Shown here in pieces: positions 44,332 to 56,415 of a stretch of DNA of 64,000 nt (the first letter of the stretch is position 1; each line of letters begins with the position of its first letter). The position numbers were made by a program, and so were the translations under genes. Source of the DNA: Mixophyes australis (taxonomy: Eukaryota > Chordata > Amphibia > Anura > Limnodynastidae); assembly GCA_036250195.1 (NCBI GenBank), contig JAVHZZ010000009.1, forward strand, positions 43,553,824-43,617,823, read 5' to 3'. The notes below the pieces were generated by a model, which was not told the origin of the DNA, did not search any database, and was given only the letters and a program-made list of their open reading frames with translations.

Positions 44332-44334
<3 letters not shown>
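43961..44334 (+). repeat. 3' LTR of Gmr1-like element, right piece
   Basis: Continues the LTR exactly where 28979 left off, after the duplicated GTAAAAAC, and ends GCCACA like the 5' LTR. Confidence 0.93.

Positions 44335-44386
<52 letters not shown>
44335..44386. repeat. (AT)n microsatellite
   Basis: About 25 AT dinucleotides immediately after the Gmr1-like 3' LTR. The 5' LTR is also preceded by ATATATAT, so the element inserted into this run. Confidence 0.95.
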
Positions 44387-44391
<5 letters not shown>

Positions 44392-44696
44392 TATTGTGGT
44401 TCTGCTACTGTCAGGTTCATAACAGTCAGTCTGAACGTTGACCAAATTGATCTCTGCATTTAGCAAAGATAGCTGAAAATGGAAGCTACTGCATAGTGAT
44501 AGCAAGAATACTATATTTAACAGTGCAATTGTGTTGTTGTAGAGAAGATAATTCACGGAGGTGTCCTATTACTGTGATCAATGTATAACAGATATAAGCT
44601 ACTTGTCTCTTTTACTAAAACTCACTAAAAAAATATAATTCTCTCTTAAATGAGTGTTGGGGTATTAAAGTAAATCTATCGTTTTCAAATAAGCAT

Positions 44697-45549
44697 TGCA
44701 CAAGCGATTGTATTGTGTTTCTAATGCACAAAGTGATTTATTTTAGAAGATGTAAATAGTCAACAGTTCAATACATTATTATATTATGATACAGTACAGT
44801 ACAGTCAATACCAAAAGATGCATACATACCGCTGCGCTTCGCTGCACTTCGCTGCGCTACAACGGGCCCCAGTGGACAGTATATCTGTTTAGAATACTGT
44901 GGCCAGGGTAGACTGAGGCTAGTGGGGGTGCAGCTATGATTATATATACAGTCAGTGTTACAGAGTGAACAATAGAGATGACGTGACTTGCTTCTATAGG
45001 TCCAGACTTCAGATGGATCCAAGGTAAACAGGTCATAGGCTGGTTCAATCTAAGGAATCCAAAGGTGGGGGTCATCTCTCCAGGGGATGAGCTCTGTTCT
45101 TCTCGCCTGAATCTCCAGTTACAATTAGTCTATTAGCATTTTATGGTCAGTATCACATTAAAGGTTTATTCCCTAACATCAATAACTAGAGTATGCAATG
45201 TGCGATCTCTTCGCCGAATGCACCGGACAGCTGCTGATGTAAAAGGGATTAATATGATATCAGACATGACACATTTCCTTTAACCTGAACCTTAAATAAC
45301 ACTGAAGTGTACATTTAATCATACCATATAAACTAATAATAAACTAAATACTATCTGCTCATAAATTACAGTGTAACGGAACCAATATGAATTATATAAA
45401 TAACTGAATGATGTAAAGCGAGTGTGTACATGTGTATTTTACATTGCGATCACCGTATGCCACGTGTAGCATGGCATACTGAGTGCAATCGACCAATAAA
45501 ACAATATTAACCAATATACTTTCGCTCATCCAATTATACGACTTAGACA
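44697..45549 (-). repeat. Diverged LTR, minus strand
   Basis: Matches the LTR at 21937-22721 along its length with substitutions and indels: GTGTTTCTAATGCACAAAG near 44715, CCAAAGGTGGGGGTCATCTC near 45060, GGGATTAATATGATA near 45247. No target duplication was found. Confidence 0.65.
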
Positions 45550-47545
45550 GGGGCTAGAGATGCTCATCTTTGTTTCAAAGTAGATCTCCAACCATTTTGT
45601 TGAATCGCCTTAAAGCTTGAAAATTTGTGATAAATTCTTGAACTGTCAATAGACTAAAAAATTTGAGCTAAATTGGAGAAAGATGAACAGGTTGAACCAT
45701 GTTCAAGCCGTTTCAAACATATTTGAGCTTGGTCAAGCTTTAAAACACAGCCTTGAATATTATTTATGATGGTTTACATACGAATGACGAACTCGAACTG
45801 AGGTTCACTGTTCAAATTTTTTATTTTTTTAAAAATTCTATAAAGCAGAACAATCTAAGCTCAAACGTACAATGTTGTATAATTTATTTTTAAAATCTTT
45901 TATTTTGACAGCAACTGGATATACACCTGTGACACAATGCCTTTAGCTATACAACTGTCCAAACTACATTTTCAAAAGCCATGGTTTTAAAAATGTGCTC
46001 AATGCATATTTCTGTGCATTTTAGAATTATTATGACCACTCTGAACCGACCTGGTTTCTTTCCTGGCAAGCCCTATCCGCTAATGACCCTGACCTTTAGC
46101 TTGTACCCTGTATAAACCAGTATTGCCCATTCTGCCTGTGCCCCTTTCTTGACTATGATTGTGTCGTTTCTCTTTGTCACTTAGTCCTCTGCTGTTAGTT
46201 ACTACAGGGCAAACATGGGGACCTATGGGTGTTCTGCAGTGAAGCTTATCATCGTTTTGACGATTGTCCCTGGCAACGATTGGACACTTTATTAAACTCA
46301 AACAATTCTGCACCATCAGCTAACAGCAAAGAAAGTTCACTTCTAGTGCCTGTGACAACCTGTAATGTCGAACAAGCATTCTACCCATATTTTTTAAGGA
46401 TGACAAAATGTACAGAACTACTGCAGCTAATGTACTGCTGACTTGCTTGTTCAACCAAACAAGAAGGATTAAAGCAAATATGCAGAAAAATGAAGTTGGA
46501 ATAAGGCAAAAAAAAACTGAATACATTTTACATATTTGTTATGAAATAAAATATATACTTACAATATGCCAATGTTACGAGCATAAGAAACTATAAAGAT
46601 TTGTAAGTTTTGTGAAACCTATTTTAAAACATTTTTAATCATATACTCTAGGTTATGTGTCATTATTGTCTTGAAGTGCTTCTAAACATATACAAAGGAA
46701 CAAAATGAAACATATTGTATTTAACCTCATACCATCAGCCATGATTATCATAAAAATATTGACCTTGATAATCACTTCACAGTAGAGATGAGAAAATTGT
46801 TGAACTGTTCCCCATAGTTTTGTCTCATTTTGCATTTGGTGGCAGAATTTCAATATTTTCTACTGTGGAATTATTATTTTTTTCTACCACCTAATTTAAA
46901 CCACACCACAAGGCAGAATGAATTGGCACAATCAACCCAGCTCTATTTATACAGTAAAAATTGAGCAAAATGTAGAGTGCAGAATTTCCAAGTACAGTTA
47001 AGAAAGATAATTCCAAACTATATAGGCTGTAAGCCTAGTTAGGCTATATAGTCAGTGTTTGGCTAGTGATTTCATCTGTGTTTGTTCTAAGAGAGTGTTT
47101 GTTACAAGTGTAACATCCACTGCCGAGCGGAGATTAAAAATAAAAATAGAAGCCGGTGCTGGCTAGGACTACTTATTCCATAGTCCCTGGCAGAGCTAAC
47201 TGGCAAGTGAGTGTGTCAGTTGCAGTGGGGAGAGGAGTGATAAAGATATTACTGGACACCAGGGTGAGGGAGAGGAGACAGACCTATGTAAGGAGGGGAA
47301 AAAGAATTGAGACAGATCTGTGAGAAGAGAGATATATATATTATTGAGATTCATCTATTAAGAGATGTATATGTAAAAGGCAGTATTTGTAAAGATCAGC
47401 ATTTATGAGAAAAAGCATCTGATAATAAAAATATATTTAAAGAGAATTATCTATGAAGACAAAACGTTTGTGAAGAGAAACAACATTGCGAAAAGAAAAC
47501 CCTCTAGAAGCAAAAACAGTGAGAAACGCAGTCTTTGGTATAATA
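45550..47545. other. Non-coding stretch
   Basis: AT-rich. TAGAGATG-type motifs at 45554 and 46784 could be worn hAT ends but are not convincingly paired. No coding signal is seen. Confidence 0.4.
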
Positions 47546-47548
47546 AAA

Positions 47549-48515
47549 CCCTGGGTTAAATGTATCAAGTTGCAATTTTTTTTCAGTGATTTACAATCGA
47601 CACAAATCGTGAGAGATCACTGGCCATATGTATTAAGCTGCGATTTTGACATTCCAAAATCTAATCTCTGGCGATTTGTGTTGATTTTGAAATACCTATC
47701 CAGCTCGTGTTTTAGTCAAACTTGTCGGAGTTAAACACAAACTCACCCGAGTTTCAACAGAAACTGAAACTCACACGAGACTAAAGAGAAAAAAAGCATG
47801 CTGTTTGATCTATCTGGCCATTATTAACGTAACAACAGACACAATATAAGTTTTAAATATGAGGGTAATCGTGATTTTTGTTTAGGAGAAAAATGATTGT
47901 TAATTATAGTTGTGCTCATATGCATGCTGCCACTTCAAGTGCCACAACTATGTGCTTTAAATGGTGTCCCCATCTGGAAATATTAAGTGTTGCCACATCA
48001 TAAAAATATAATTATTGCCCCACTGGTAATGAAATAGTAAGCCACTATAATATACTTAATTAAATAAATAAATAAATAAATACATATAATCATTAATGAA
48101 ATTTGGTCCACTAATTTATTCATAAAATAATTTGTCCCTCGTAAGATAATTAATAATCATTTTTGCCCCTCTAAAACATAAATCATGTTTTTCTTAAACT
48201 TATATTGTGCCTCTTGTTATATTACCATTGACCAGCAGTGTAACAGTGACGTGTTGGCTAATCTCGCCTAAAGAAAGCAGTGTGTTTCAATTCAAACTCA
48301 GGTGATCGCAGCTTCATACATTTGGCGAGTTGCATTGCTAGAGTAGCAAAACGTTGGGACTGCGATTTTTAGCAAATTTTGAAATGGCGATTTTGAAAGA
48401 AACACTTTACTGGCGACTTTATATCAACTCGCCATTTAATACATCCGCGAGTTTAAAGTTGCCTGAGAAAATCGCTGAAAATACAAAATCGCAGCTTGAT
48501 ACATTTACTCCCTGG
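47549..48515. repeat. Foldback-like repeat with about 30-bp inverted ends
   Basis: The left end has AAATGTATCAAGTTGCAATTTT and the right end its near complement, AAAATCGCAGCTTGATACATTT, each bordered by a CCTGG/CCAGG motif. Internal inverted sub-copies occur near 47632-47650 (TGTATTAAGCTGCGATTTTG) and 48425-48450. No coding capacity; the target duplication is unclear, so the superfamily is not assigned. Confidence 0.6.
48060..48082. repeat. (AAAT)n microsatellite
   Basis: About five AAAT units. Confidence 0.9.
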
Positions 48516-48767
48516 TTATTGGGACTAAACCTGATAAACTATAATATCTTTATATAACATAAATCTGAAGTGAAAAAGGAAAACAGAGTTAACACCCATA
48601 GCACGAAATTTCAGAGACTGTGATATAAATCCCTTTAAAATGTCATCTACTTCAGTAAAAATACTTAATTCAGACAATGGTCAAATCAGAAAAAGGATGG
48701 CGCATTAACCCGTAATAGACAATGTAGTTCTGAAATGAACTGCTAGTAAATGAGATGTATATTAATT

Positions 48768-49010
48768 CACATAGTAACATAGTAACATAGTAACATAGTT
48801 GATGAGGTTGAAAAAAGACACCAGTCCATCAAGTTCAACCTATTTTGGATCTCCTGCGATCCTGCACTTATATTTGAAATTAATCCAGAGTAGGCAACCG
48901 CCCATCTGTTTCAATTTTGAAAATCCCCCCAGACTCAATATTGCAATCCAATTTTTACCTTATATCCACTACTATCCTTTATTTTAAATTAACGGTCGTA
49001 TCCCTACATA
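48768..49010 (-). repeat. 3' end of a CR1/L2-like LINE or dependent SINE
   Basis: On the minus strand it ends GTTGAACTTGATGGACT, CTTTTTTCAACC, then several TACTATGT units. A short tandem 8-bp tail of this type is typical of CR1/L2-class elements, which lack poly(A). No RT domain is retained. Confidence 0.6.
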
Positions 49011-49263
49011 ACAATACAATTTCAATATTACAGCGCTCAAATTTCAGAGTGCGTTACAGATCCATTCAATATATCAATTACATCAGTGTAAATACTTATT
49101 TCAGTGACTGTGATATAGATCCATTCTATATATCATCTGAAACATTATAAATACTTATCTCAGAGACTGAGTTATCAGTTAATTATATCATCTGCAGTGT
49201 TAGTGATAAGGAATTCAGATACATAACTTGAGAAAATAAAATCTACAAACAAGTGAAAAGTAG

Positions 49264-49885
49264 CTATTTCAGGCGCTGCCTCCGGCACCTATGAGAGGAC
49301 GCCTCTCTCCTCTCTCTTGCCTAGCAACAGGACGCTCTTACGGGTCCCGCCAACACAGCACATGCATGCGCTATACCTCGCTGTCATTCTCAGCCTGTCA
49401 GCGGTCAGCTGTGCTCTAACCATGGAGACCGCAGGCTCCAATCAGGAAGCACTTGCCTCTATTTAAACCTCAATATGGCGCCATTAGGGTGCCAGAGTAT
49501 TTGTTCATCCTGCTCCAGCGTTCCTGTTTGTTCTATTGCTACTCAGTTCCTGATTTCACTTGTTATTGACCTTCCCTGTGGATTCCGTTAAGTACTGCTC
49601 TGCTTTTTCTGGTTTTGATCCCTGGCTCATTCCTAACTACTCTCCTTGTTATCTAGATTGTATTTTGCTACTGATGGTTCTGATCCGAACTGTCCAACTA
49701 TTCTTCTCTCATCACTGCACTGATGACTATCTGAGAGAACTGTAACCTGCGCAACTCACGCAGCGAAGTCCACTCCTTGTGGGGATCCCTGGTGAACATC
49801 GGGGGTGCATTAGACTCCGCGCCTCCCTGTCTAGTTGCGCTAATACCAGTCAGTGATAATTCCAGTGATAACTACGGGACAGTAT
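49264..49885 (+). repeat. Probable 5' LTR/leader of Sushi-type gypsy element
   Basis: GCGCTGCCTCCGGC start, GC-rich promoter-like region and CTATTTAAACC near 49458, upstream of the decayed gag at 50090. The ends cannot be defined precisely, and no matching 3' LTR was seen before 53356. Confidence 0.45.
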
Positions 49886-50089
49886 ACTCTGGCCATGAGC
49901 AGACCGGAAGAACTCTCGGCCGGTGAAATCCTGTTACATCCGGCCAGAGAGTGAAACGGCAAGAGTCTAACCAGGCCCAGCTACCGCATTCTATTCAGGG
50001 AGTCGTGTCTCGCCTGGATTCTCTGTAGAGTTCTCTACCTACTCATACAGCTGCCCCAGCACTAAAAGCCACTACCTCTGCTCCTACTG

Positions 50090-53000
50090 TCACCACCAGT
50101 ACAGCTTCCACCAGAAGTCTACATATTCCTCCACCAGAGAAATACGATGGAGACCCCAGAAGTGTCATGGCTTTCTTAACCAGTGCACCATAAAATTTGA
50201 GTTAGCACCGGAGAATTTCACCTTAGAAAGAGCCAAGTTGGCCTACCTGATCTCCCTCCTCTCCAGGCAAGCTCTAGCCTGGGAATCTCCTTTATGGGAG
50301 AAGGACGATACTATGCTTCAGAATTCTGTGGTCTTTATTGAGACTTTTTGGAAGGTTTTTGATGAACTCCGGACATGTGTCTTCTCCTTCCTCTGGACTT
50401 TTAGGCCTTCGCCAAGGATCACTCTCGGATGGGCAATACGCGATACAATTCCGGACTGTATCTTCCGAACTTTGCTGAAACAATTAGGTCCCGATAGCGA
50501 CCTTCTGGCACGGTCTAAATGAGCGTATTAAGGATGATCTTGCTTCTCGTGATCTTCCTTTTAGTCTTTATGACCTAATCTCTCTCTCTGTATCAAGGTG
50601 GATATCCACTCTAGAGAACGCACACTTGAACGAGATCGTGCCCGCCGACCATTCCCTCGGATTGCACCTAACTTTCAGCCGCCTATACCATCCACTGAGG
50701 AGCCGATGCAGATCAGTTGTTCACGCCTTTCTTCAGAGCAATGAGATAGACAAATATATTGTCTCTATATTATGTTGAACCTGGACGTCTTCTCTCTGCT
50801 TGTTCCAAGAACCCAGGAAACGCCTTCTTCTAGGTGATAGAAAGGAGGTAAACCTAGGATCTCAGTCCTCTACTCCCTATTTTCTGAAAGAATCCAAGTT
50901 TCTGATGTCTGTTACCCTGCTGTCTCCTGAAGGCCCACATCCTATTCTGGCTTTCGTGGACTCGGGATCCGCGCGGAACTTCATATCTGTCAGATTGGTG
51001 TCAGAGCTCTGTCTTTCTACGCTTCCCTTATCACAGCCCTTGACCGCTGTAGATGGCAACAGAGTCACCAATGGTTCCATTTCTTTTGTAACCTCTCCCT
51101 TCCAAATGGAGGTAGGAGTCCTCCACTCCTAACATATAAGTTTCTTGGTTCTTCCACAGTCTGTAAACCCAATCATTTAGGGCCTGCCTTGGTTAAGGAC
51201 TCATTCTCCACAATTTGACTGACAACAAGCACAGGTTATCCGCTGGGGTTCCTCCTATACCAAGAAATGCCTGAGACCAGTATTACAGTCCTAGCCTTCT
51301 ATTTCTTGTCTCAACAGGTCCTCCCATGTGGGCCTTCCTAAGGTTTACTCCAACTACTACGATGTCTTCAGCAAGTCTGCCTTGGAGGTCCTACCTCCTC
51401 ATCGACCCCGGGATTGCCCTATTGATCTCATTACGGGCAAGAACATTCCCAGAGGCAAGGTGTATCTGCTGTCATTACGTGAGACACAAGCAATGTCTGA
51501 ATACTTTACTGAGAACCTCAAAAGAGGGTTTATCCATAAGTCTTCCTCGCCTGCCGGAGCAGAATTTTTTTATTAAGAAGAAGTATGGCTACCTTATACC
51601 CCTCATAGACTACTGGAAATTTAACACCAGAGACGGTCATTATGAATAGCTGATCATACCCTTTGGGCTCTGTAACACCCCAGTGGTCTTTCAGGACTTT
51701 GTTAATTACATTTTTAGAGATCTGCTTTATTGGTCAGTGGTTATCTATTTGGATGACATCTTGATCTTTTCTCAAGACCCCTCGTCCCATCGGAGGCATG
51801 TAAAGGAGGTTATCACCCAGTTACGAAGGAATCACTTATACTGTAAACTGGAGAAGTGTCTCTCTGACTGCTCTCAGGTACCCTTTTTGGGACACTGAGT
51901 CTCGGGTACAGGCTTACAAATGGACCCAAGTAAAATAGAGGCCACCATCAACTGGACTCATCCCATTGGTCTTAAGGCTACCCAATGCTTCATTGGCTTT
52001 ACCAACTATCAGGTCATAATGTAAGTATGCGCTTATGTTACAATGTAGAAGCCATTGTAAACTACAGTGTACATAGGCGCATACTTATATTACACCATTA
52101 ACAGCACCGATAATCCCGTTGCCATGTTGACTGATGTCATGAAGAGCAGCCGGCTTCTTACTTCTTCGTCATTGCTTTAAGTCGCTTTCAACAGTTGCAG
52201 TCATTGGGGATTGTCGCTGAGGAGCCCTTTGGTAAGTCTTGTCGGGGTAGTCAGCACCATTTGTATCTGCACCTATTGACACAACCAGACCAGAACAGAT
52301 CCATTTTTCTGGAGGTATATGCCTCCTCTGTGGGGCTAGGGGCTGTCCTTTCTCAAAAAGATGCCGCTGGCATATCCAAACCTTGTGGCTTTCTTTCCAA
52401 ATGATTCTCCACCAGTGAAGCCAACTACAGTATTGGCGACAAAGAACTCTTGGCCATCAAAGTCGCTCTAGAAAAATGGCGCTACTTGCTGGAGGGTACT
52501 TGCTTTCCCGTTACGGTGTTCACTGACCATAAGAACCTCACCTATTTGCAGTCTGCACAGTGTTTGAATCCTTGCCAGGCCTGCTGGTCATTATTTTTTA
52601 GCAGATTCCAACTGATATACTGAAATTCCATCCTGGTACTAAAAATATTATAGCTGCCACTCTATCTAGCTCCTTCTATTCCTCTGATTCCAGTTCCTCC
52701 TTCTCAGCTAAACCCATTATCAACCCCTCCAGGATTCTGTCTCTGATAAAGTCCACCACCCCCCTGGGCTTTCTTTTGTGGACAACTACTTGCGCGGAAT
52801 TATGACTACCATCTGCTTCCAAACTAGTACTTCATTTTATCAAAGAGATTTTCCTCCTTCATGGCTGCCTGAGTGAAATCATCTCCGACCACGGAGTACA
52901 ATTTGTCTCTAGATTTTGGAGGTCATTCTGTAAACATCTTGTTATCAGCCTAAAGTTCTCCTTTTGGTACCACCCGCAAACAAATGGTCAAACTGAGCGA

Positions 53001-53335
53001 ATTAATCAGGATTTTGATTCTTACCTCAGGTGCTATTGTTCGGAACAGCAAACTCCCTGGAGCGAATTCTCGCCTTGGGTGGAATTTACACATAACAACC
53101 ACCAACAGGAATCCACCGGCAATTCCCCCTTTTTTACCATCTTTGGGAAACATCCCATACTACCCACCTTTTCTGACCTTCCGACTCTTCAGTACCAGCC
53201 ACGAATATGGAGAATATGGCCCGCAATTTTTCCCAAATTTGGTCAAAGATGAATGTGTCCCACTATGTTCTTGTATTGGAAATGTTCCTATAGGCATTAA
53301 TAGAGGCACACTAGTTGTACTATGTCCCATATTTA
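50090..53335 (+). pseudogene. Decayed Sushi-type Ty3/gypsy gag-pol
   Basis: Domains appear in standard order with many stops and frameshifts. Gag at about 50130-50520 has an EKYDGDPRS motif. Protease AFVDSGSARNFIS is near 50950. Reverse transcriptase covers 51320-51900 (VYSNYYDVFSKSALEVLPPH, VIYLDDILIFSQ near 51745). RNase H covers 52290-52680 ([29 protein letters not shown]). Integrase covers 52850-53330 (SDHG.QFVSRFW, WYHPQTNGQTE). This is the element group from which vertebrate PEG10/RTL genes derive. A small palindrome interrupts the RT-RNase H junction at 52016. Nothing suggests domestication: every domain is broken. Confidence 0.85.
52016..52096. repeat. Small palindromic insert
   Basis: TAATGTAAGTATGCGC at the left pairs with GCGCATACTTATATTA at the right in an 81-bp near-palindrome. 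It breaks the pol pseudogene. Confidence 0.75.
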
Positions 53336-53363
53336 TAGGTACCACGGTACAGATGCCATAAAG

Positions 53364-54110
53364 CAGGGGTGTCCAACCTTTTAGCTTCCCTGGGCCACAT
53401 TGGAAGACGACGAGTTGGTTTGGGCCGCACATAAAATACACTAACACTAATGATAGCTGATCATCCAAAATAAAATAGAAAACATAGTTAACATATTAAA
53501 CTTACTTGGAAATGAAGTTAGTAAGAGTAAGGAAACCTGTTGCAGAATCATGATTAAAGCAGTAGTCCCATTACCAGCTGCAATTTAACTTACCTGCATC
53601 TGCCCCTTAGTGGGGTTCATGGAGCAACCTCCGATGAGGTTAACAGTGGGTGATAATTTCACCCTACTCAGCACTGCACATTTAAAATGGTTTAAAATAT
53701 TAAAAATACAATCATCTCTTAATATTTATATTAGATACATACAGAGAACACAGCGGGTTCATAATTGCATGGTGCAGAAAGTCCAAATTCAGAGTAACAA
53801 CAATAACATACTGGATAATCTTTCACTGCTGCTGATAGTTCGCGCGGGTGACTCCTCTGTGCTGCGCTACGCAATGGATGTTGGGTGTGATGGCGTCACC
53901 CCCGACATTCACTGCGAGCACCGCACGGAGGAGGAGACCAGGGAGGGAGCCGGAGCGCCAGCTGACGTGACCGCAAGGTAAGTATTTTTTATTTTTTTTT
54001 GCAGGGTATTTTTTCATTAACAGCGCTGCGCCCTTGCCACAACCGCTGGGCCACATTCACAGGCGGGCTGGGCCGCATGCGGCCCGCGGGCCGCTGGTTG
54101 GACAACCCTG
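53364..54110. mobile_element. Non-autonomous hAT, TSD CCATAAAG
   Basis: 747 bp starting CAGGGGTGTCCAACC and ending GGTTGGACAACCCTG, flanked by a perfect 8-bp duplication CCATAAAG (53356-53363 and 54111-54118). The CAGGGGTGTCCAA terminus followed by a GGGCCACAT motif is typical of a widespread vertebrate hAT group. No transposase. Confidence 0.92.
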
Positions 54111-54185
54111 CCATAAAGAGTAAGGGTATGTAATGACATAATGATGTAAATCATATTCATATCTCAAGTCTCATCCCGGTCTGAT

Positions 54186-54696
54186 GATTAATGTTGGAAA
54201 GGGGCGCTACAAAAGAGTGTGAATATACAAACTAATTTAGAGGAAAATCTCAAAATCAATGTTAAGCCCATTCGGTGTCAGGGTTTTAAGATTATATATC
54301 CACCTGCTCTCTTCCTTAGATATGTGCTTAATATAGTCTCCTCCCCTCAAAGGTTTTGGAATTTTGCATATTACTACAAATTTCAATAGTGGGAGATCCT
54401 TTTGATGATGTGAAGCAATAATGGTCAGAGATACTGTGTGCGCAAACCCCTTCTTAAAGTTCCTGTGGTGTTCTCAGACACACACATGTAAGCCCGGAAT
54501 GGTCCTGCCTTCATATTTTTTGCCACGCAGGCATTCAAGTAAGTAGATAACCCCCTTAATATCAGATGATAATCTGGTCTTGATTTTGTATGTTTCGCTT
54601 CTGACATTGGTCGTGAAGGTCATAATCGGCTTAGTGATCTTACTCCGATTTGTCTTGCAAGCAAGACACCTATAACAGTAATCCAGTGTTACCTTC
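54186..54696 (-). pseudogene. Penelope-like element, GIY-YIG endonuclease domain
   Basis: On the minus strand from 54696 it reads through a CLQDKSE-like cysteine motif and SETYKIKTRLSSDIKG, then the GIY-YIG-type segment GVIYLL...KKYEGRT. It continues with HRNFKKGFAHTVS, LPLLKFVVICKIPKP, RGGDYIKHISKEESRWIY and LKTLTPNGLNIDFE, the characteristic C-terminus of PLE proteins. There are a few frame breaks. It nicks target DNA in active PLEs. The linker and RT parts lie at 56081-56415 and 57271-57500, separated by solo LTRs. Confidence 0.88.
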
Positions 54697-56080
54697 TGTG
54701 ACAGGATGGACTGCCTATGCCACCCTGTCTGTTGTTGCGAGGAACCGGCTGGGCTTACTTTGTCACCATTCCCTTTTGTTATCCAAAAAGCGCCCTCTTG
54801 CAGCAGTAGGAGGGGCTTAAGCTGCTGCCACCACTGGGCTCCTATACCGGCACCCAGAACCAGGTTTCTTCTGCGTAACTGACGCTGCTAGCGTGTCTCC
54901 TTGCTAGTGTACCCGGACTGGTACTCCTGACCTCTTACTATGGATCAGGGATGCTGTGGACGGATCCCCCCTGGCCTATCACACTAACCAGGGCTGCAGG
55001 TAGTAGGCAGGGTGATGGTACTGGGAACGCTTGGGTTCAAACCGCAGACACAGGCGGAGAACGGATTAGATTTTAGGGTCTAATCTGTAGATCACAGGAA
55101 ACAGCAATATTGAAGATGTTGTCAGGCAGGTCTTTGAAGCAGAGTGATGTTTTATTGCTTAAGTGTCCTGACAAGGACAGTCGCACTGATTTAGGGTATC
55201 AGTGGTCGGGTCAGATGGAGTCAGAAGCAGGGCCGGATTTACCACTAGGCAACCTAGGCACTTGCCTAGGGCCTAGTGGTCCCCAGGGGGCCCGGTGGGT
55301 GGTGGGGTGCCAGCAAAGAAGAAAAATATTGAAGAAGTCACAGAATTGACAAGAGCGGTCGGGACATTATTCGCTAACAAGAAATATAGTGCTATGGATT
55401 GTTATAGGGAGGGGGGGGGGCCCAACCAGTATCTTGCCTAGCGCCCCATGAGGTCTAAATCCAGCTTTGGTCAGAAGAATGATACATTTCAGTGTACAAG
55501 TCAGAGCATTTATACCTTTCAGACACGTGCTATTTTTAGCTTCAGGATATACTCTATTTATACAAACATAAATTTACATACATTGCAAAGCTAATATTTA
55601 TACTTAGCTTTAAATTTCTTAAAAACCTTGCTGTGATTTCCTGCACCTTTGAGATGCAGGAAATGTGGCAGCACGTTTTAAATTAAACCTTTCTGTCTCC
55701 AAGTTACCTGTCTCCAAGTTAAACCTCACACATCAAAATATCTAATTAACACATGCCTTTCATCAGACCGTTCGGAATTCATATTCACACAGAACAACAA
55801 AGGGACATACAACAAGCTAGTTTCCCAAACCACAATACACCAAAGGCTTGGTAAATACAGGCTCATTGTATCAGATATATGCATCAGAAATAGGCATTTC
55901 CTATAGCAAAGTTAGACAAGAGACGAATTTCTTCCCTGGTCTCAGAAATAACGATTACCTATCCCACAATATAAACAATATAAAAAAATAAGTGCAAATG
56001 CAATTACATAAATAAGTGTGCTGCGCTATTTGCTTTAAATAAATTTTTACCAAAAGTTATTTAACAGTGATCCAGTCACA
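54697..56080 (-). repeat. Solo LTR, TSD CCTTC, inserted in a PLE
   Basis: 1,384 bp beginning TGTGACAGGATGGACTG and ending GATCCAGTCACA, flanked by a perfect 5-bp duplication CCTTC (54692-54696 and 56081-56085). Minus orientation is suggested by AATAAA on that strand near 55152. It carries a hAT MITE at 55228-55469. Confidence 0.85.
55228..55469. mobile_element. hAT MITE, TSD GTCAGAAG, nested in solo LTR
   Basis: 242 bp starting CAGGGCCGGATTTA and ending TAAATCCAGCTTTG, with a perfect 8-bp duplication GTCAGAAG (55220-55227 and 55470-55477). It contains a GCCTAGG..CCTAGGC-rich palindrome near the left end and a G run at 55409-55420. Confidence 0.9.
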
Positions 56081-56415
56081 CCTTCCCCTAGCCAGGAGTT
56101 AGTGGGATCATGAGTATTGACAGGGAGACTACTTTTAACCAGTCTATTTTTTAGACTGCCTAATTGTAGATGAATCTTGGTTTTATTGGCAGTAAATTCT
56201 TGAATTTCTCATCACAAGCAGGACCCCCCAGTATTTCCTCACAATGTTCTCAACTTTCTTTGAGTCTCTGCTAAATTTGGTAATAAATGGAAGATGTGTA
56301 GAGATGTTAAGGGGTTCTCTGTTTCTTTTAGCAACAAGACTGTCTCTGTCTTCTGTACTTCTGTGTCAGCTTTCTCTATTAATTCCTAGACATAATTCCT
56401 CTCAAGAAAACTATC
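56081..56415 (-). pseudogene. Penelope-like element, RT-endonuclease linker region
   Basis: Weak but consistent minus-strand similarity: a KPRFIYN motif, LVKS and then WLGEGNTGLLL, which continues across the solo LTR into the endonuclease part. Many stops. Confidence 0.55.

Larger units (their letters stand above)
24115..44334 (+). mobile_element. Gmr1-like Ty3/gypsy element, 3' LTR split by a 15-kb hAT
   Basis: The 5' LTR is 24115-24594. The 3' LTR is 28873-28979 joined to 43961-44334 across the hAT at 28980-43952. Without the hAT and its duplicated 8 bp the element is about 5.2 kb. The LTRs differ at about 12 of 480 positions by eye, so this insertion is clearly older than the one at 7325. 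It sits in an AT dinucleotide run, so the target duplication (ATAT or similar) cannot be placed exactly. The gene order gag, protease, integrase, reverse transcriptase, RNase H is the unusual Gmr1 order. Confidence 0.92.

Noticed and set aside
45554..46795. A further hAT element between TAGAGATG motifs
   Set aside because: The two motifs are in the same orientation and have no matching 8-bp flanks.
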